This document shows, one piece after another, positions 6,921 to 15,730 of a stretch of DNA of 64,000 nucleotides. The notes below the pieces were generated by a model, which searched no databases, was not told the DNA's origin, and was given only the letters and a program-made list of their open reading frames with translations. The DNA is taken from NCBI RefSeq assembly GCF_014857905.1, contig NZ_JACYXE010000007.1, positions 124,001 through 188,000 of the forward strand, in the 5' to 3' direction. The position numbers were made by a program, and so were the translations under genes. Positions within the stretch are counted from its first letter, which is position 1, and the number at the start of each line of letters is the position of its first letter. Source of the stretch: Agilicoccus flavus (lineage in GTDB: Bacteria; Actinomycetota; Actinomycetes; Actinomycetales; Dermatophilaceae).

Positions 6921-9719
6921 CTATCGACGCGGCCTGGCCGAGGACGACAACGTGGTCGCGCCGGGCCCGTCCCAGGCCACGAGGGCGGTCGGGGCACCCA
7001 GCGCGGCCCGCGTGACCGGCACGCGCACCGCGAGCCGTCCGCGGCCGGGCACCTCCACGGTCCGTCGACCGAGCACGCCCTTCGCGTCGCTCAGGCTGAC
7101 GTGGGCCACGCCGGCCCGCGCCGCCCGCACGGTGACCACGGCGACGCCGGCCGCCGGACGGCGCACCGACTCGACCCAGCCGCCGGTGCGTCGGGTCGCC
7201 GACGGGCCACCCGCGAGGGCGACGTTGTCGACCACGGCCTGCGCCACGGACTGCGGCGAGTCGAGGGAGGACAGCGCCTCGAGCGGGATGATCGGCTCCT
7301 TGGGCGTGGTCGCGCGGCCGGCCGGCGGGGTGTCGCCGTCGAGCCGGACCCGGCCCCAGCGGTAGGGGTCGCCCTGCACGCCGCCCCAGACGGACCAGCC
7401 GATGCGGGTCTGGCCGGTCTTGTCCTGCGTGTCCGAGTCGTAGGGCAGGACGTCGAGCCCCATGCGAGCCGGGTCGATCGCGGCCGGCAGCGCGCTCATC
7501 GGGATCGCGACCTCCGCGGTGTAGCCGGTGTAGGGCTCGTCGACCTTCACCGCCCACTTCATCCCGGGAGCCGTCTGCGCCGCCGGGCCCTGGTGGTTGT
7601 CGGCGTCCCGCAGACCGCACGCCGGACCCTGTTGCGTGAACGGCAGGATCGCCGCCTTGAAGGTCGTCGACGTGTTCTCCGAGGTGCCGCGCGGGTCGAT
7701 CGCGATCTCCAGGGAGTCGGTGCGCCAGTGCCGCTTGCAGTCGTTCGTCGCGAGTGCCGTGCCCTTGACGTCGTCCACGACCTTGGCCGCCACATAGAGC
7801 GTGTCGGCGTCCCAGCTCACCCACGCCTGGCCGGAGCAGTCGGCGGCCGAGTCGCAGGCCGTGCCCTCCCACATGCGCGAGATGTCCAGGGCCGGCCCGC
7901 CGTACTCACCCGCCGTGACGACGCCGTCGAGCGTCGGCTTCGCCTTGGTCGCGACCGTCTGCGGAACGAGCTCGAGGGCCTGCGGGGTGCGGGCCGTGCC
8001 CGTCGAGCTGGTCGTCTCGAGGGTGTAGGCGTAGTCGCCTCCGGGCGCGCCCGTCCTGAGGGTCGCGTCGGTGTTGGTCACGGTGAAGGTGACCGTGGCT
8101 CTGGCCCCGGGTGCGAGCGGCCCGTAGGCCCGGCCGGCCGGGGCGACGGTGAAGCCTGCCGGGGGTTTGAGGGTCACCCGCCCCGACTGGGTGGTGCCGG
8201 AGGCGTTGGTGACCACGACCGGGATGTCGCGCCGCCCGCCGCTCGCCACGGTGAGCACCGGGGCGACGGAGACGCTGAGCTGCGGCACCCGGGCCGTGCG
8301 GGTCCAGGCCTCGAACTCCTCGACCTGCGGCAGCCACTGCTGGTGGGCGGTGACGGCGGGGGCGACGAGGATCGAGCGGTCGACGTAGCCGCGGCCCTGG
8401 TCGGACGTGAGGCGTACCGCGAGCCGCGCCCGCGCTCCCGTGGCCGCCCCGCTCGGCGCGGTCAGGGCCAGGCGCATCCGTGCCGTCGTCCCGGCGGCGA
8501 TCCGGGACGGCAGGGCGCCGGCCCGCACGGCCCACCCGGCGGGGAGGACCGGACGCGCCCGCAGACCCGTGAGGGCCTGCCCGGCGGGCGCGGTCACGGT
8601 CAGGGTGCCGGTGACCCGGCCGCCGGGCTGGATGTCGCCCTGGTCGGTGGTGAGGACGGCGCCGGTGCGCAGCGGCAGGGCGCCGGCGGGACGGGTCAGC
8701 GCCCCGGCGATGGCGCCGTCGGCCGCCCTCGCGGCGGCCGATCCCGGCTCGGGGATCGGCACCCGCGACTCGATCTGCGTCATCGTGTCGCAGCCGATCT
8801 TGGTCGGGTCGGTGGGCACGTCGGGGAACCCCGCCCAGCCCTGGGTGACGTACGACCGCTGCGCCTCGCGCTCGACGGCCGCCCAGGTGCGCCCGTCGGG
8901 GGCCCGCTCGCCGCCCCACACGCCGTAGGCGTCACGCGTCGCCTCCTGCGGCACCAGGGTCGAGCCGCAGGTCGGGCCGGTGGAGGAGGTGCCGGCGAAG
9001 GACCGGGTCAGCAGCCGCGAGGGCGCCCACGGCCTGAGCCCCTCCCTGGTGATCTGCTCGGGGAACCGCGAGGGGTCGCCCGCGGCGCGGTAGGCCTCGA
9101 CGGCGAGGCGCGCGGCCTCCTGGTGGTTGCCGTGGTTGCCCGGCGACGGTGCCGGGTCCATGGTCATCAGCACCTCGGGCCGGGTCCGGCGGATCACGCG
9201 GACGGTCCGGGCCAACGTGTCGTCGTGCCCCCACACCTTGGCGGTGAGCGGCTCGGAGACGGTGTAGTAGAAGTCGACCTTGTCGAGGTTGTAGACGTTG
9301 GTGATGCCGGCCTTGCCGACGGCCTTGCGCTCCTCGGCCTCGCGGAGGAGCCCGAGCGCCGGGCCCTCCTCGGGTCCGGCGGCGTTGCCGCCACCCTCCC
9401 CGCGCGTGACGGTGACGACGCCGCTCTTCACGCCGTACCGCCGGCCCCAGTGCCCGAGCGTGGACAGGGTGCCGGCCTCGTCGTCGGGGTGGGCGCCGAC
9501 GTAGAGCAGACCGAGGTCGACCGGGGTGCCGATCGACGTGTCCGTGGCCCCCGGTGGGCCGGCGGTAGCGCCGGCGGAGTCGGCGCCGGTATCGGCCTCC
9601 GCCCCGGCGGCGACCGCCGTGGGCAGGCCCGTGGGCCCGGCCGTGAGGGCCGCCGTGAGCGCGGCCAGGGTGGTGAGTGCGAGGCGTCCTCGTCGACGTC
9701 CCGCGGGATGCGGTGCCAT
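6921..9719 (-). CDS. Secreted PIG-L family deacetylase with NEW3-like and CBM9-like domains
   Basis: A 932-residue exported protein. A twin-Arg/hydrophobic signal peptide covers about residues 1-38. The PIG-L (LmbE-like) N-acetylglucosaminide deacetylase domain spans about 70-330, with the zinc-binding AHPDDE motif near 77 and NHQEAARLAVEAY further on, which supplies another His. Around 480-560 a NEW3-like beta domain follows (LKPPAGFTVAP), then at about 590-790 a CBM9-like carbohydrate-binding domain (LDGVVTAGEYGG, WDADTLYVAAKVVDD). The start is ATG at 9719 with AAGGAG. It lies 30 bp downstream of the ABC permease genes and is probably the last gene of that operon. It would deacetylate GlcNAc-type sugars or polymer ends outside the cell. 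Zn-dependent deacetylation is a family inference. Confidence 0.85.
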   Translation of the reverse strand: MAPHPAGRRRGRLALTTLAALTAALTAGPTGLPTAVAAGAEADTGADSAGATAGPPGATDTSIGTPVDLGLLYVGAHPDDEAGTLSTLGHWGRRYGVKSGVVTVTRGEGGGNAAGPEEGPALGLLREAEERKAVGKAGITNVYNLDKVDFYYTVSEPLTAKVWGHDDTLARTVRVIRRTRPEVLMTMDPAPSPGNHGNHQEAARLAVEAYRAAGDPSRFPEQITREGLRPWAPSRLLTRSFAGTSSTGPTCGSTLVPQEATRDAYGVWGGERAPDGRTWAAVEREAQRSYVTQGWAGFPDVPTDPTKIGCDTMTQIESRVPIPEPGSAAARAADGAIAGALTRPAGALPLRTGAVLTTDQGDIQPGGRVTGTLTVTAPAGQALTGLRARPVLPAGWAVRAGALPSRIAAGTTARMRLALTAPSGAATGARARLAVRLTSDQGRGYVDRSILVAPAVTAHQQWLPQVEEFEAWTRTARVPQLSVSVAPVLTVASGGRRDIPVVVTNASGTTQSGRVTLKPPAGFTVAPAGRAYGPLAPGARATVTFTVTNTDATLRTGAPGGDYAYTLETTSSTGTARTPQALELVPQTVATKAKPTLDGVVTAGEYGGPALDISRMWEGTACDSAADCSGQAWVSWDADTLYVAAKVVDDVKGTALATNDCKRHWRTDSLEIAIDPRGTSENTSTTFKAAILPFTQQGPACGLRDADNHQGPAAQTAPGMKWAVKVDEPYTGYTAEVAIPMSALPAAIDPARMGLDVLPYDSDTQDKTGQTRIGWSVWGGVQGDPYRWGRVRLDGDTPPAGRATTPKEPIIPLEALSSLDSPQSVAQAVVDNVALAGGPSATRRTGGWVESVRRPAAGVAVVTVRAARAGVAHVSLSDAKGVLGRRTVEVPGRGRLAVRVPVTRAALGAPTALVAWDGPGATTLSSSARPRR

Positions 9720-9749
9720 GCCGTGCTCCTTGTGAGGGGTGGAGTCGGA

Positions 9750-10550
9750 CTACTCGCGGACGGCGCCCTCGAGCATCCCGGCGATGAAGTGGCGTTGCAG
9801 GAAGAGGTAGGCGATGACCACGGGCAACGCGACGAGCACGGCGCCGGCGGCGAGGAGGGTGAAGCCCTGCGTGTACTGCCCCTGGAAGAACGCGAGCCCG
9901 AGGGGCGCGGTGCGCAGCCCCTCGTCGGTGATCATCACCAGCGGGATGAGGAACTCGTTCCACGTCCACATGAACGACAGGACGATCAGGGTGGTGATCG
10001 CGGGCCGGGCCAGGGGCACGAGGACCTGCCACAGGATCCGCCAGGTCGAGGCGCCGTCGAGCCGCGCGGCCTCGACGATCGTGCGGCTCGAGCTGCGGAA
10101 GTAGGTGCGCAGCCAGAACGTCCCGAAGGCCACCGACTGCGCGACCTGCGGCAGCACGACGGCCCAGATCGTGTCGGTCAGCCCCACGCTGCGCAGGTCG
10201 AAGTAGAGCGGGACGACGATCGCCTCGGCGGGCATCATGATGCCGAGCAGGAAGAGATAGAAGAGCACCGTCGACCCGCGGAACCGCATGGCGCCGAGCG
10301 CGTAGCCGGACATGATCGACAGCAGGGTGGCCACGACGACGACGATCAGCGAGACGAGCAGCGAGGTGCGCATGTACGTCGCGAAGTGCCCCACGTCCCA
10401 GGCCGTGACGAAGTTGGCGGGCCCGCCCGGGGCGCCCTCGTCGTGGCCGAACGCCGCCACGACGATCGTGAGGATCGGGTAGAGCGCGAACACCGCGAAG
10501 AGCCCGAGGATCACGTAGTTGGCGACCTGCTCGCCGCGGCTGATCCTCAT
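9750..10550 (-). CDS. Carbohydrate ABC transporter permease (MalG type)
   Basis: A 266-residue inner-membrane protein with six predicted transmembrane helices. The MalG-type cytoplasmic EAA loop is seen as EAARLDGASTWRILWQVLVP (about residues 175-194), which docks to the ATPase. The start ATG overlaps the 3' end of the preceding permease gene by 4 bp, indicating translational coupling. It forms the transmembrane pore of a CUT1-type sugar importer with the 302-residue permease. Annotated in other organisms as sugar ABC permease; the substrate is not determined by this subunit. Confidence 0.92.
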   Translation of the reverse strand: MRISRGEQVANYVILGLFAVFALYPILTIVVAAFGHDEGAPGGPANFVTAWDVGHFATYMRTSLLVSLIVVVVATLLSIMSGYALGAMRFRGSTVLFYLFLLGIMMPAEAIVVPLYFDLRSVGLTDTIWAVVLPQVAQSVAFGTFWLRTYFRSSSRTIVEAARLDGASTWRILWQVLVPLARPAITTLIVLSFMWTWNEFLIPLVMITDEGLRTAPLGLAFFQGQYTQGFTLLAAGAVLVALPVVIAYLFLQRHFIAGMLEGAVRE

Positions 10551-11455
10551 GGCTCACCCCGTTCGACGATCCGGGTGATGAGGAACGAGATGGCGAAGAT
10601 GACGATCGTCAGGCTCACCCCGATGGCGCTGGCGAGACCGACCTGCCCGAGCTCGAAGGCCCGGTGGTAGACCTCGTAGGAGGGGACGCTCGTCTGGTTG
10701 CCCGGGCCGCCCTTCGTGGTGACGTAGACGAGGTCGAACGTCTTCAGGGCCGCGATGACGGTGAGCGTCAGGGCGACCGAGATCTCGCCGCGCACGGCCG
10801 GCAGGGTGATCGAGAAGAACTCACGCACCGGACCGGCCCCGTCCAGGCGGGCGGCCTCGTACAGGCCCCGGTCGATCTGGCCCATGCCGGCGAGCATGAG
10901 GACGGTGACGAGACCGGTCTCGAACCACGTGCCCACGAAGCCCACCGCGGGCAGGGCCAGGGCGTAGTCACCGAGCCACGCCCGGGTCAGCCCGTCCAGT
11001 CCGACCGCCTGCAGGAACGAGTTGAGCGTCCCGTCGGGCGCGTAGATGCGGCGCCACGCGACGGCCACGACGACCATCGCCACGACCTGCGGCAAGAAGA
11101 CGACCGTGCGGAAGAACCCGAGACCGTGCACCTTCGCGCGGTCGAGGATCGCGGCCAGCATCAACCCGACCACGAGCGGGATCACGGCGAAGAACAGCAT
11201 GAGCACCAGGGCGTGCCCGAACGCCGCCCGCAGCCCCTCGTCCCGCAGGACCTCGACGTAGTTGTCGAACCCGACCCACGTGCCGAGCGTCAGCCCGTCC
11301 CAGTCGTAGAACGAGATCTGGACCGACCGCACCAGCGGGTAGAGCAGGAAGGCCCCGTAGACGAGCAGCGCCGGGGCGACGTACACCCAGGCGATCGCGC
11401 GCGGCTCGCCCGGCGGGCCGGGGCGCCGCCTGCGGGGCGGAGAGCTCGGGGCCAC
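10547..11455 (-). CDS. Sugar ABC transporter permease (MalF/UgpA type)
   Basis: A 302-residue polytopic membrane protein with six predicted transmembrane helices, an Arg-rich cytoplasmic N-terminus (about 20 residues) and the EAA loop YEAARLDGAGPVREFFSITL near residues 200-220. It partners with the MalG-type permease, whose start overlaps its stop, and follows the binding-protein gene after 3 bp. No ABC ATPase gene is present in this locus. In actinobacteria, several CUT1 importers share one ATPase (MsiK) encoded elsewhere, which would explain the absence. Confidence 0.92.
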   Translation of the reverse strand: MAPSSPPRRRRPGPPGEPRAIAWVYVAPALLVYGAFLLYPLVRSVQISFYDWDGLTLGTWVGFDNYVEVLRDEGLRAAFGHALVLMLFFAVIPLVVGLMLAAILDRAKVHGLGFFRTVVFLPQVVAMVVVAVAWRRIYAPDGTLNSFLQAVGLDGLTRAWLGDYALALPAVGFVGTWFETGLVTVLMLAGMGQIDRGLYEAARLDGAGPVREFFSITLPAVRGEISVALTLTVIAALKTFDLVYVTTKGGPGNQTSVPSYEVYHRAFELGQVGLASAIGVSLTIVIFAISFLITRIVERGEP

Positions 11456-11458
11456 CGG

Positions 11459-12844
11459 TCAGCCCTTGGACGTGAAGTCCGAGTAGTCCTTCTCGAGCTT
11501 CTCGAGGGTCTGGTCGGGTGTGGCCTTCTTGGCGAGCAGGTCCTGCAACGCGGCCCCGATGGTGTCGCTCATCGTGGGCGTCGCCCAGTCGAGGTAAGGC
11601 AGGAGGGCGTCGTTCTTCGTCGTCGTGCCGAAGGCCTCGAAGACCTGCTGGCCCAGGGCGTTGGGCGCCTTCTGCTGCGCGGTGTCCACCACCGGGAGGT
11701 TCTCGGTCTCGGCGATGACCTTCATCGCCTCGGGGGTGGTGATGTGGTTGATGAAGGCCGCGGCGGCGTCGGGGTTCTCGGCCTTGTTGGTGATGGCGAA
11801 CGGCTGGCCCGAGGCGCCGGTCGTGTAGGTCGTGCCGCCGGCCTGCGCGGGCGGCGGCAGCATGAACGCGACCTTGGCGCCCATCGCCTTGGAGATGTCG
11901 GCCTGCAGCCAGGTGCCGGCGATGAGGTAGGCGCCCTGCCCCTTGGTGAAGGCCTGCCACGCCGGGTCGTAGCCCTGGCCGTTGAAGCCCTGGTTGACGT
12001 AGCCCTTGTCGACCCAGTCGACGAGCTTGCCGACGGCCTGCTTGTTGCCGTCGGAGGTCCAGGACGCCCCGGCGTTGCCGAACCCGAGTTTGCGGATCTC
12101 GTCGGCCTTGACGTACTGGCCCTGCACGACGCCCAGGACGTGGACGGCCGGCCACTTGTCGAGGTTGCCGAGCATGAGCGGCACCTCGCCCTTGCTCTTG
12201 AGCGTCGCGAGGGAGGACTCGAAGCCGGCCCAGTCGCTCGGCTGCTTCACTCCGGCCTTGGCGAGCTTGTCGGTGTTGACGTAGACCCCGACGACCTCGC
12301 CGACCTGCGGCAGGCCGTAGAGGTTGCCGGATCCGAAGGTCTTGGCGTCCGGCGAGTAGGACACGACCGAGCGCAGCGACTGGCTGTACCGCTTGTCCCA
12401 GCCGTAGGCCTTCATCCACGGGTCGAGCGGGATGAGCTGGCCGGCCTTGACGAACTGGCCCATCTGGGAGCGCGTGTTGTTGGCCTGCACGATGTCGGGG
12501 GCGTCGTTGCCGGACAGGGCGAGGCGCAAGGTCTTCGACAGGTCGTCGAAGGACCGGGAGACGCGCTTGATCTTGATGTTGGGGTACTTCGCCTGGAAAC
12601 TCGCGATGTTCTTGGTGAGCTGCGCGTTACCGCCGCCGCGGACCTCCTGGTCCCACACGGTGAGGGTGACGTCGCCGAGCTGGGCCGCGTCGGTCTTCAC
12701 CGCGCGCTCGGTGCTCGCCGACGTCGCGGCCCCCCCGCCTCCTCCGGGCGACCCCGGGGACCCCGGTGCGCAGGCGGCCAGGGCGAGCGCGGCGACCGCC
12801 GCGCCGCCCGCGACCACGACCGGAAGACGCTGAGTGCGATTCAT
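11459..12844 (-). CDS. Extracellular sugar-binding lipoprotein of ABC importer
   Basis: A 461-residue solute-binding protein, family 1. The start is taken at the ATG at 12844, which has AAGGAG 7 bp upstream; an ATG at 12871 in the same frame lacks one. The N-terminus MNRTQRLPVV, a hydrophobic segment and the lipobox ALAAC (Cys near 28) mark a lipoprotein anchored to the outer face of the membrane. The mature part contains periplasmic-binding-protein features such as LTVWDQEV and DAAAAFINHI. It captures an oligosaccharide for the two downstream permeases. Its substrate could be GlcNAc- or beta-glucoside-containing given the PIG-L and GH4 neighbours; this is inference. Confidence 0.92.
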   Translation of the reverse strand: MNRTQRLPVVVAGGAAVAALALAACAPGSPGSPGGGGGAATSASTERAVKTDAAQLGDVTLTVWDQEVRGGGNAQLTKNIASFQAKYPNIKIKRVSRSFDDLSKTLRLALSGNDAPDIVQANNTRSQMGQFVKAGQLIPLDPWMKAYGWDKRYSQSLRSVVSYSPDAKTFGSGNLYGLPQVGEVVGVYVNTDKLAKAGVKQPSDWAGFESSLATLKSKGEVPLMLGNLDKWPAVHVLGVVQGQYVKADEIRKLGFGNAGASWTSDGNKQAVGKLVDWVDKGYVNQGFNGQGYDPAWQAFTKGQGAYLIAGTWLQADISKAMGAKVAFMLPPPAQAGGTTYTTGASGQPFAITNKAENPDAAAAFINHITTPEAMKVIAETENLPVVDTAQQKAPNALGQQVFEAFGTTTKNDALLPYLDWATPTMSDTIGAALQDLLAKKATPDQTLEKLEKDYSDFTSKG

Positions 12845-12906
12845 GCTGACTCCTTGGGAGGTCGCGGCCACCGTCGCCCCCGGTAGGGCCGGGGGCGTGC
12901 GTCACA

Positions 12907-12984
12907 TGATCGTCGGCCGTGCACCCGGGCGCAAGCACGAGCGTGCAACAGCTGCGCGATCGTGTCCGTCTGTGAATGATCGTG
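12907..12984. promoter_or_regulatory. Candidate DeoR operator region between ABC operon and DeoR gene
   Basis: Three copies of an octamer (T/C)GATCGT(G/C) at 12907, 12957 and 12977, plus CACGAGCGTG at 12936, lie between the divergent binding-protein and DeoR genes. Spaced direct repeats are typical of DeoR/GlpR operators. Position and repetition are seen; function is inferred. Confidence 0.4.
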
Positions 12985-12989
12985 CGCGC

Positions 12990-12995
12990 TAAGCT
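12990..12995 (+). promoter_or_regulatory. -10 box TAAGCT, leaderless GTG start at 13002
   Basis: TAAGCT, then 6 bp, then the GTG that opens the DeoR-family gene. No Shine-Dalgarno. The third candidate operator repeat ends 6 bp before this box, a position suited to repression. Confidence 0.6.
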
Positions 12996-13001
12996 GGGCG
13001 G

Positions 13002-13766
13002 GTGAAGCCGCTGCGTCAGGCCGCCCTGATGCGCCGCCTGCGCGCCCACGGCCCGGCGACCGTCGACGACCTCGCCGCGCACCTCGGAGCCAGCCACGCG
13101 TCGGTCCGCCGTGACCTGGCCGAGCTCGAGCGGGCCGGTCGCCTGGTCCGGGTCCACGGTGGCGCGGTCCTGCCACCCGACGACGCGTCCCCCGAGGAGC
13201 CGGTGCCGTTCGAACGGGTCGCGACCCACGAGCTTGCCGACAAGCGCGCGATCGCCGTCCGGGCGGCGCAGCTCGTCGCCGACGGCGACGTCGTCCTCCT
13301 CGACATCGGCACGACCACGATGCTGCTGGCCCGCGAGCTGCGGGGCCGGCGGGTCACCGTCGTGACGAACTCCCTGGCCGTCCTCGACGAGCTGCGCCAC
13401 GACCGGCACGTCGAGCTCGTGCTCCTCGGCGGATCCGTCCGGCGGACGTACCACTCCCTCGTCGGCGTGCTCACCGAGGACGCCCTGCGACAGGTGCGCG
13501 CCACGACCGCCTTCCTCGGCACGAGCGGGATCACGCCGGCCGGTGACGTGCTCGACACGACGCTCGTCGAGGTCCCGGTCAAACGGGCCATGGCCCGCAG
13601 CGCCCGCCGCGTCGTGTTGCTCGCGGACCACACGAAGCTGCCCGGCCACGGCACCCTGCGCGTGTGCGGGGGCGACGGCATCGACATCCTGGTGACGGAC
13701 GAGCAGGCCGACCCGCGGATGCTCGCCACCCTGACGGAGCTCGGCACGGAGGTGATCACGGCATGA
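13002..13766 (+). CDS. DeoR/GlpR family transcriptional regulator
   Basis: A 254-residue repressor. An N-terminal winged helix (about residues 5-57; ATVDDLAAHLGASHASVRRD contains the HTH) is joined to a DeoR C-terminal sugar-phosphate sensor domain (about 75-235) with DGDVVLLDIGTTTMLLARE and the conserved VVTNSLAV and FLGTSGI segments. It likely senses a phosphorylated sugar or amino sugar and represses the divergent ABC importer and the coupled GH4 gene. Its stop codon overlaps the GH4 start (ATGA), so the two are co-translated. The GTG start is supported by the -10 box six bases upstream. Confidence 0.92.
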   Translation: MKPLRQAALMRRLRAHGPATVDDLAAHLGASHASVRRDLAELERAGRLVRVHGGAVLPPDDASPEEPVPFERVATHELADKRAIAVRAAQLVADGDVVLLDIGTTTMLLARELRGRRVTVVTNSLAVLDELRHDRHVELVLLGGSVRRTYHSLVGVLTEDALRQVRATTAFLGTSGITPAGDVLDTTLVEVPVKRAMARSARRVVLLADHTKLPGHGTLRVCGGDGIDILVTDEQADPRMLATLTELGTEVITA

Positions 13767-15100
13767 GGCTGACCATCCTCGGCGGTGGGGGATTCCGCGT
13801 CCCGCTCGTCTACGGCGCTTTGCTCGGCGACCGGCACGAGCGCCGCGTCGACGAACTCGTGTTGCACGACGTCGACGCCGACCGGCTCGCGGTGATCGCC
13901 CACGTCCTGCGGCAGATGGCGGCGGGGCACCCGGACGCGCCGACCCTCACCGCGACGACCTCGCTGGACGAGGCGCTGGAGGGGACGGACTTCGTGTTCT
14001 CGGCGATCCGGGTCGGCGGCCTCGAGGGGCGCACCTGCGACGAGCGGGTGGCGCTGGACCTCGGGGTGCTCGGGCAGGAGACGACCGGGCCGGGCGGGCT
14101 CGCCTACGGCCTGCGCACGCTGCCGGTGGCGATGGACATCGCCGAGCGGGTGCGGCGGCTGGCGCCGGCGGCGTGGTTCATCGACTTCACCAACCCCGCC
14201 GGGATGATCACCCAGGCCATGCAGGCCGTCCTCGGCGATCGGGTCATGGGGATCTGCGACTCGCCGCTCGGGTTGGGTCGCCGCGCCGCCCACGCGCTCG
14301 GGCTGCCCGCCGACGCCACGCGCTTCGGCTACTCCGGTCTCAACCACTGCGGGTGGCTCCAGACGCTCGTGCACGACGGGGTCGATCGCCTGCCGGAGCT
14401 GCTCGAGCGCCCAGAGGCGCTCATGCGCACCGAGGAGGGGCGGCTCTTCGGGCCGGAGTGGTTGCAGGCCATCGGCGCCGTCCCCAACGAGTACCTCTAC
14501 TACTACTACTTCACGCGGGAGGCCCTCGCGGGCATCCGCGGCTCGGCCCAGACGCGGGGGGAGTACCTGCTGGCGTCGCAGGCGGAGTTCTACCGCGCCG
14601 TCGGGGCCGCGCCGGAGCGCGCGCACGACCTGTGGGTGCGCACGCGGCGCGAGCGCGACGAGACCTACATGGCCGAGGCGCGCGAGCAGGGCGAGGAGCG
14701 CGACGCCGCCGACGTGGCGGGCGGCGGCTACGAGGGCGTGGCGCTCGCGCTCATGGGGGCGATCGCCCGGAACGAACGCGCGTCGATGCTGCTCAACGTC
14801 CGCAACGGGACGGCTCTGCCCGGGCTGCCGGCCGACGCCGTGGTCGAGGTGCCGTGCGTCGTCGACGCATCCGGCCCGCAGCCGCTCTCGGCCGTGCCCC
14901 TGACGGGGCATCCGCTGGGGCTCGTGCAACAGGTGAAGGCCGTGGAGTCGCTGACGATCCGAGCGGCGCGGGAGGGCTCGGAGTCCCTCGCCCTGCAGGC
15001 GTTCGCGTTGCACCCGCTCGTCGACTCCGTCGCCACCGCCCGCCTGCTGCTCGCGGGGTACCGGGAGCGGATCCCCGCCGTCGACGCCGTCTTCCGCTGA
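13763..15100 (+). CDS. Glycoside hydrolase family 4 (6-phospho-beta-glucosidase type)
   Basis: A 445-residue GH4 enzyme, the family's usual length. The N-terminal Rossmann motif ILGGGGFRVP binds NAD+. GQETTGPGGL, TNPAG and ICDSPLG (with the metal-binding Cys) and NHCGW (metal-binding His) are the family signatures. GH4 enzymes need NAD+ and a divalent metal and cleave by an oxidation-elimination mechanism; this subtype usually acts on 6-phospho-beta-glucosides. The start ATG overlaps the DeoR stop. The neighbouring importer is an ABC system that does not phosphorylate its cargo, so either a kinase elsewhere phosphorylates the substrate or the enzyme acts on a non-phosphorylated or amino-sugar glycoside. 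Confidence 0.9.
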   Translation: MRLTILGGGGFRVPLVYGALLGDRHERRVDELVLHDVDADRLAVIAHVLRQMAAGHPDAPTLTATTSLDEALEGTDFVFSAIRVGGLEGRTCDERVALDLGVLGQETTGPGGLAYGLRTLPVAMDIAERVRRLAPAAWFIDFTNPAGMITQAMQAVLGDRVMGICDSPLGLGRRAAHALGLPADATRFGYSGLNHCGWLQTLVHDGVDRLPELLERPEALMRTEEGRLFGPEWLQAIGAVPNEYLYYYYFTREALAGIRGSAQTRGEYLLASQAEFYRAVGAAPERAHDLWVRTRRERDETYMAEAREQGEERDAADVAGGGYEGVALALMGAIARNERASMLLNVRNGTALPGLPADAVVEVPCVVDASGPQPLSAVPLTGHPLGLVQQVKAVESLTIRAAREGSESLALQAFALHPLVDSVATARLLLAGYRERIPAVDAVFR

Positions 15101-15158
15101 CGCGCGGGTCGGTGCGGTGGCCGGCGGACGGTGGCTCGGGAACCGCGCGGCCGATGGC

Positions 15159-15707
15159 TCACGAACCACCGAGCGCCTCGGCGGTCGTGACGACCGACCC
15201 GGCGACGTCGGGCAGGCGCGTGAACGAGGCGTGCAGGTTGAACAGCCCGATCGCCTCCTCCGGGCCGACGGGTGAGCCCCACTCACGCATGTCCTCGGTG
15301 GTGTGCGCGTCGGCCACGACCGTGACCGGGTAGCCCCGATACAGGCCGCCGTAGAACGTGCCGCGGATGCACGCGTCGGTCTGCGCCCCGCACAGCACGA
15401 GGTCGGTGACGCCCAGCTCGCCGAGTCGGTCGGCCAGGTCGGTGGAGGCGAAGGAGTCGGCGAACGTCTTCTCGACGATCGGCTCGCCCGGCGCCGGGGC
15501 GAGCGCGTCGACGATCTGCCACCCGGGGGTGTCGGCGACGAGACCGCCGTCGCGGTGGCGCACCCAGACCACGGGAGCCCCGCGGTCCCGGGCGCGGTCG
15601 ACCAGGGTGGCGACGTTCGCGATGATCTCGTCGGAACGGACGGAGGTGGCCATGACGTCGCGCTGGACGTCGACGACGAGGAGGGCGGTGCTCGGGTCGG
15701 TACTCAT
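15159..15707 (-). CDS. Cysteine hydrolase, isochorismatase-like
   Basis: A 182-residue protein of the isochorismatase-like hydrolase fold. The catalytic triad is visible: Asp in LLVVDVQRD (about residue 12), Lys in VEKTFADSF (about 91) and Cys in CGAQTDACIRGT (about 124). The family includes nicotinamidases, N-carbamoylsarcosine amidases and ureidoacrylate-type hydrolases; I cannot assign the substrate. The start is ATG at 15707, set by a -10 box six bases away; a longer open frame to 15758 would run through the promoter and operator. The operator-like sequence upstream matches that of the WYL regulator gene at 3.9 kb, so the two may be co-regulated. Confidence 0.88.
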   Translation of the reverse strand: MSTDPSTALLVVDVQRDVMATSVRSDEIIANVATLVDRARDRGAPVVWVRHRDGGLVADTPGWQIVDALAPAPGEPIVEKTFADSFASTDLADRLGELGVTDLVLCGAQTDACIRGTFYGGLYRGYPVTVVADAHTTEDMREWGSPVGPEEAIGLFNLHASFTRLPDVAGSVVTTAEALGGS

Positions 15708-15713
15708 GCCCCG

Positions 15714-15719
15714 ACGGTA
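15714..15719 (-). promoter_or_regulatory. -10 box TACCGT (minus strand), leaderless start at 15707
   Basis: On the minus strand, TACCGT is followed by 6 bp and the ATG of the cysteine hydrolase. This fixes the short start and places the WYL-like operator half-site at about -24 to -43. Confidence 0.6.
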
Positions 15720-15730
15720 GGGAGTGAACA

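Noticed and set aside
6345-10670. A very long (1441-codon) open frame on the plus strand
   Set aside because: It runs antisense to the PIG-L and permease genes, and its product is Arg/Gly/Asp-rich low complexity; a by-product of high GC content opposite real genes.
12845-12871. Start of the sugar-binding protein at ATG 12871
   Set aside because: No ribosome site and it would put nine residues before an otherwise standard lipoprotein signal peptide; ATG 12844 has AAGGAG.
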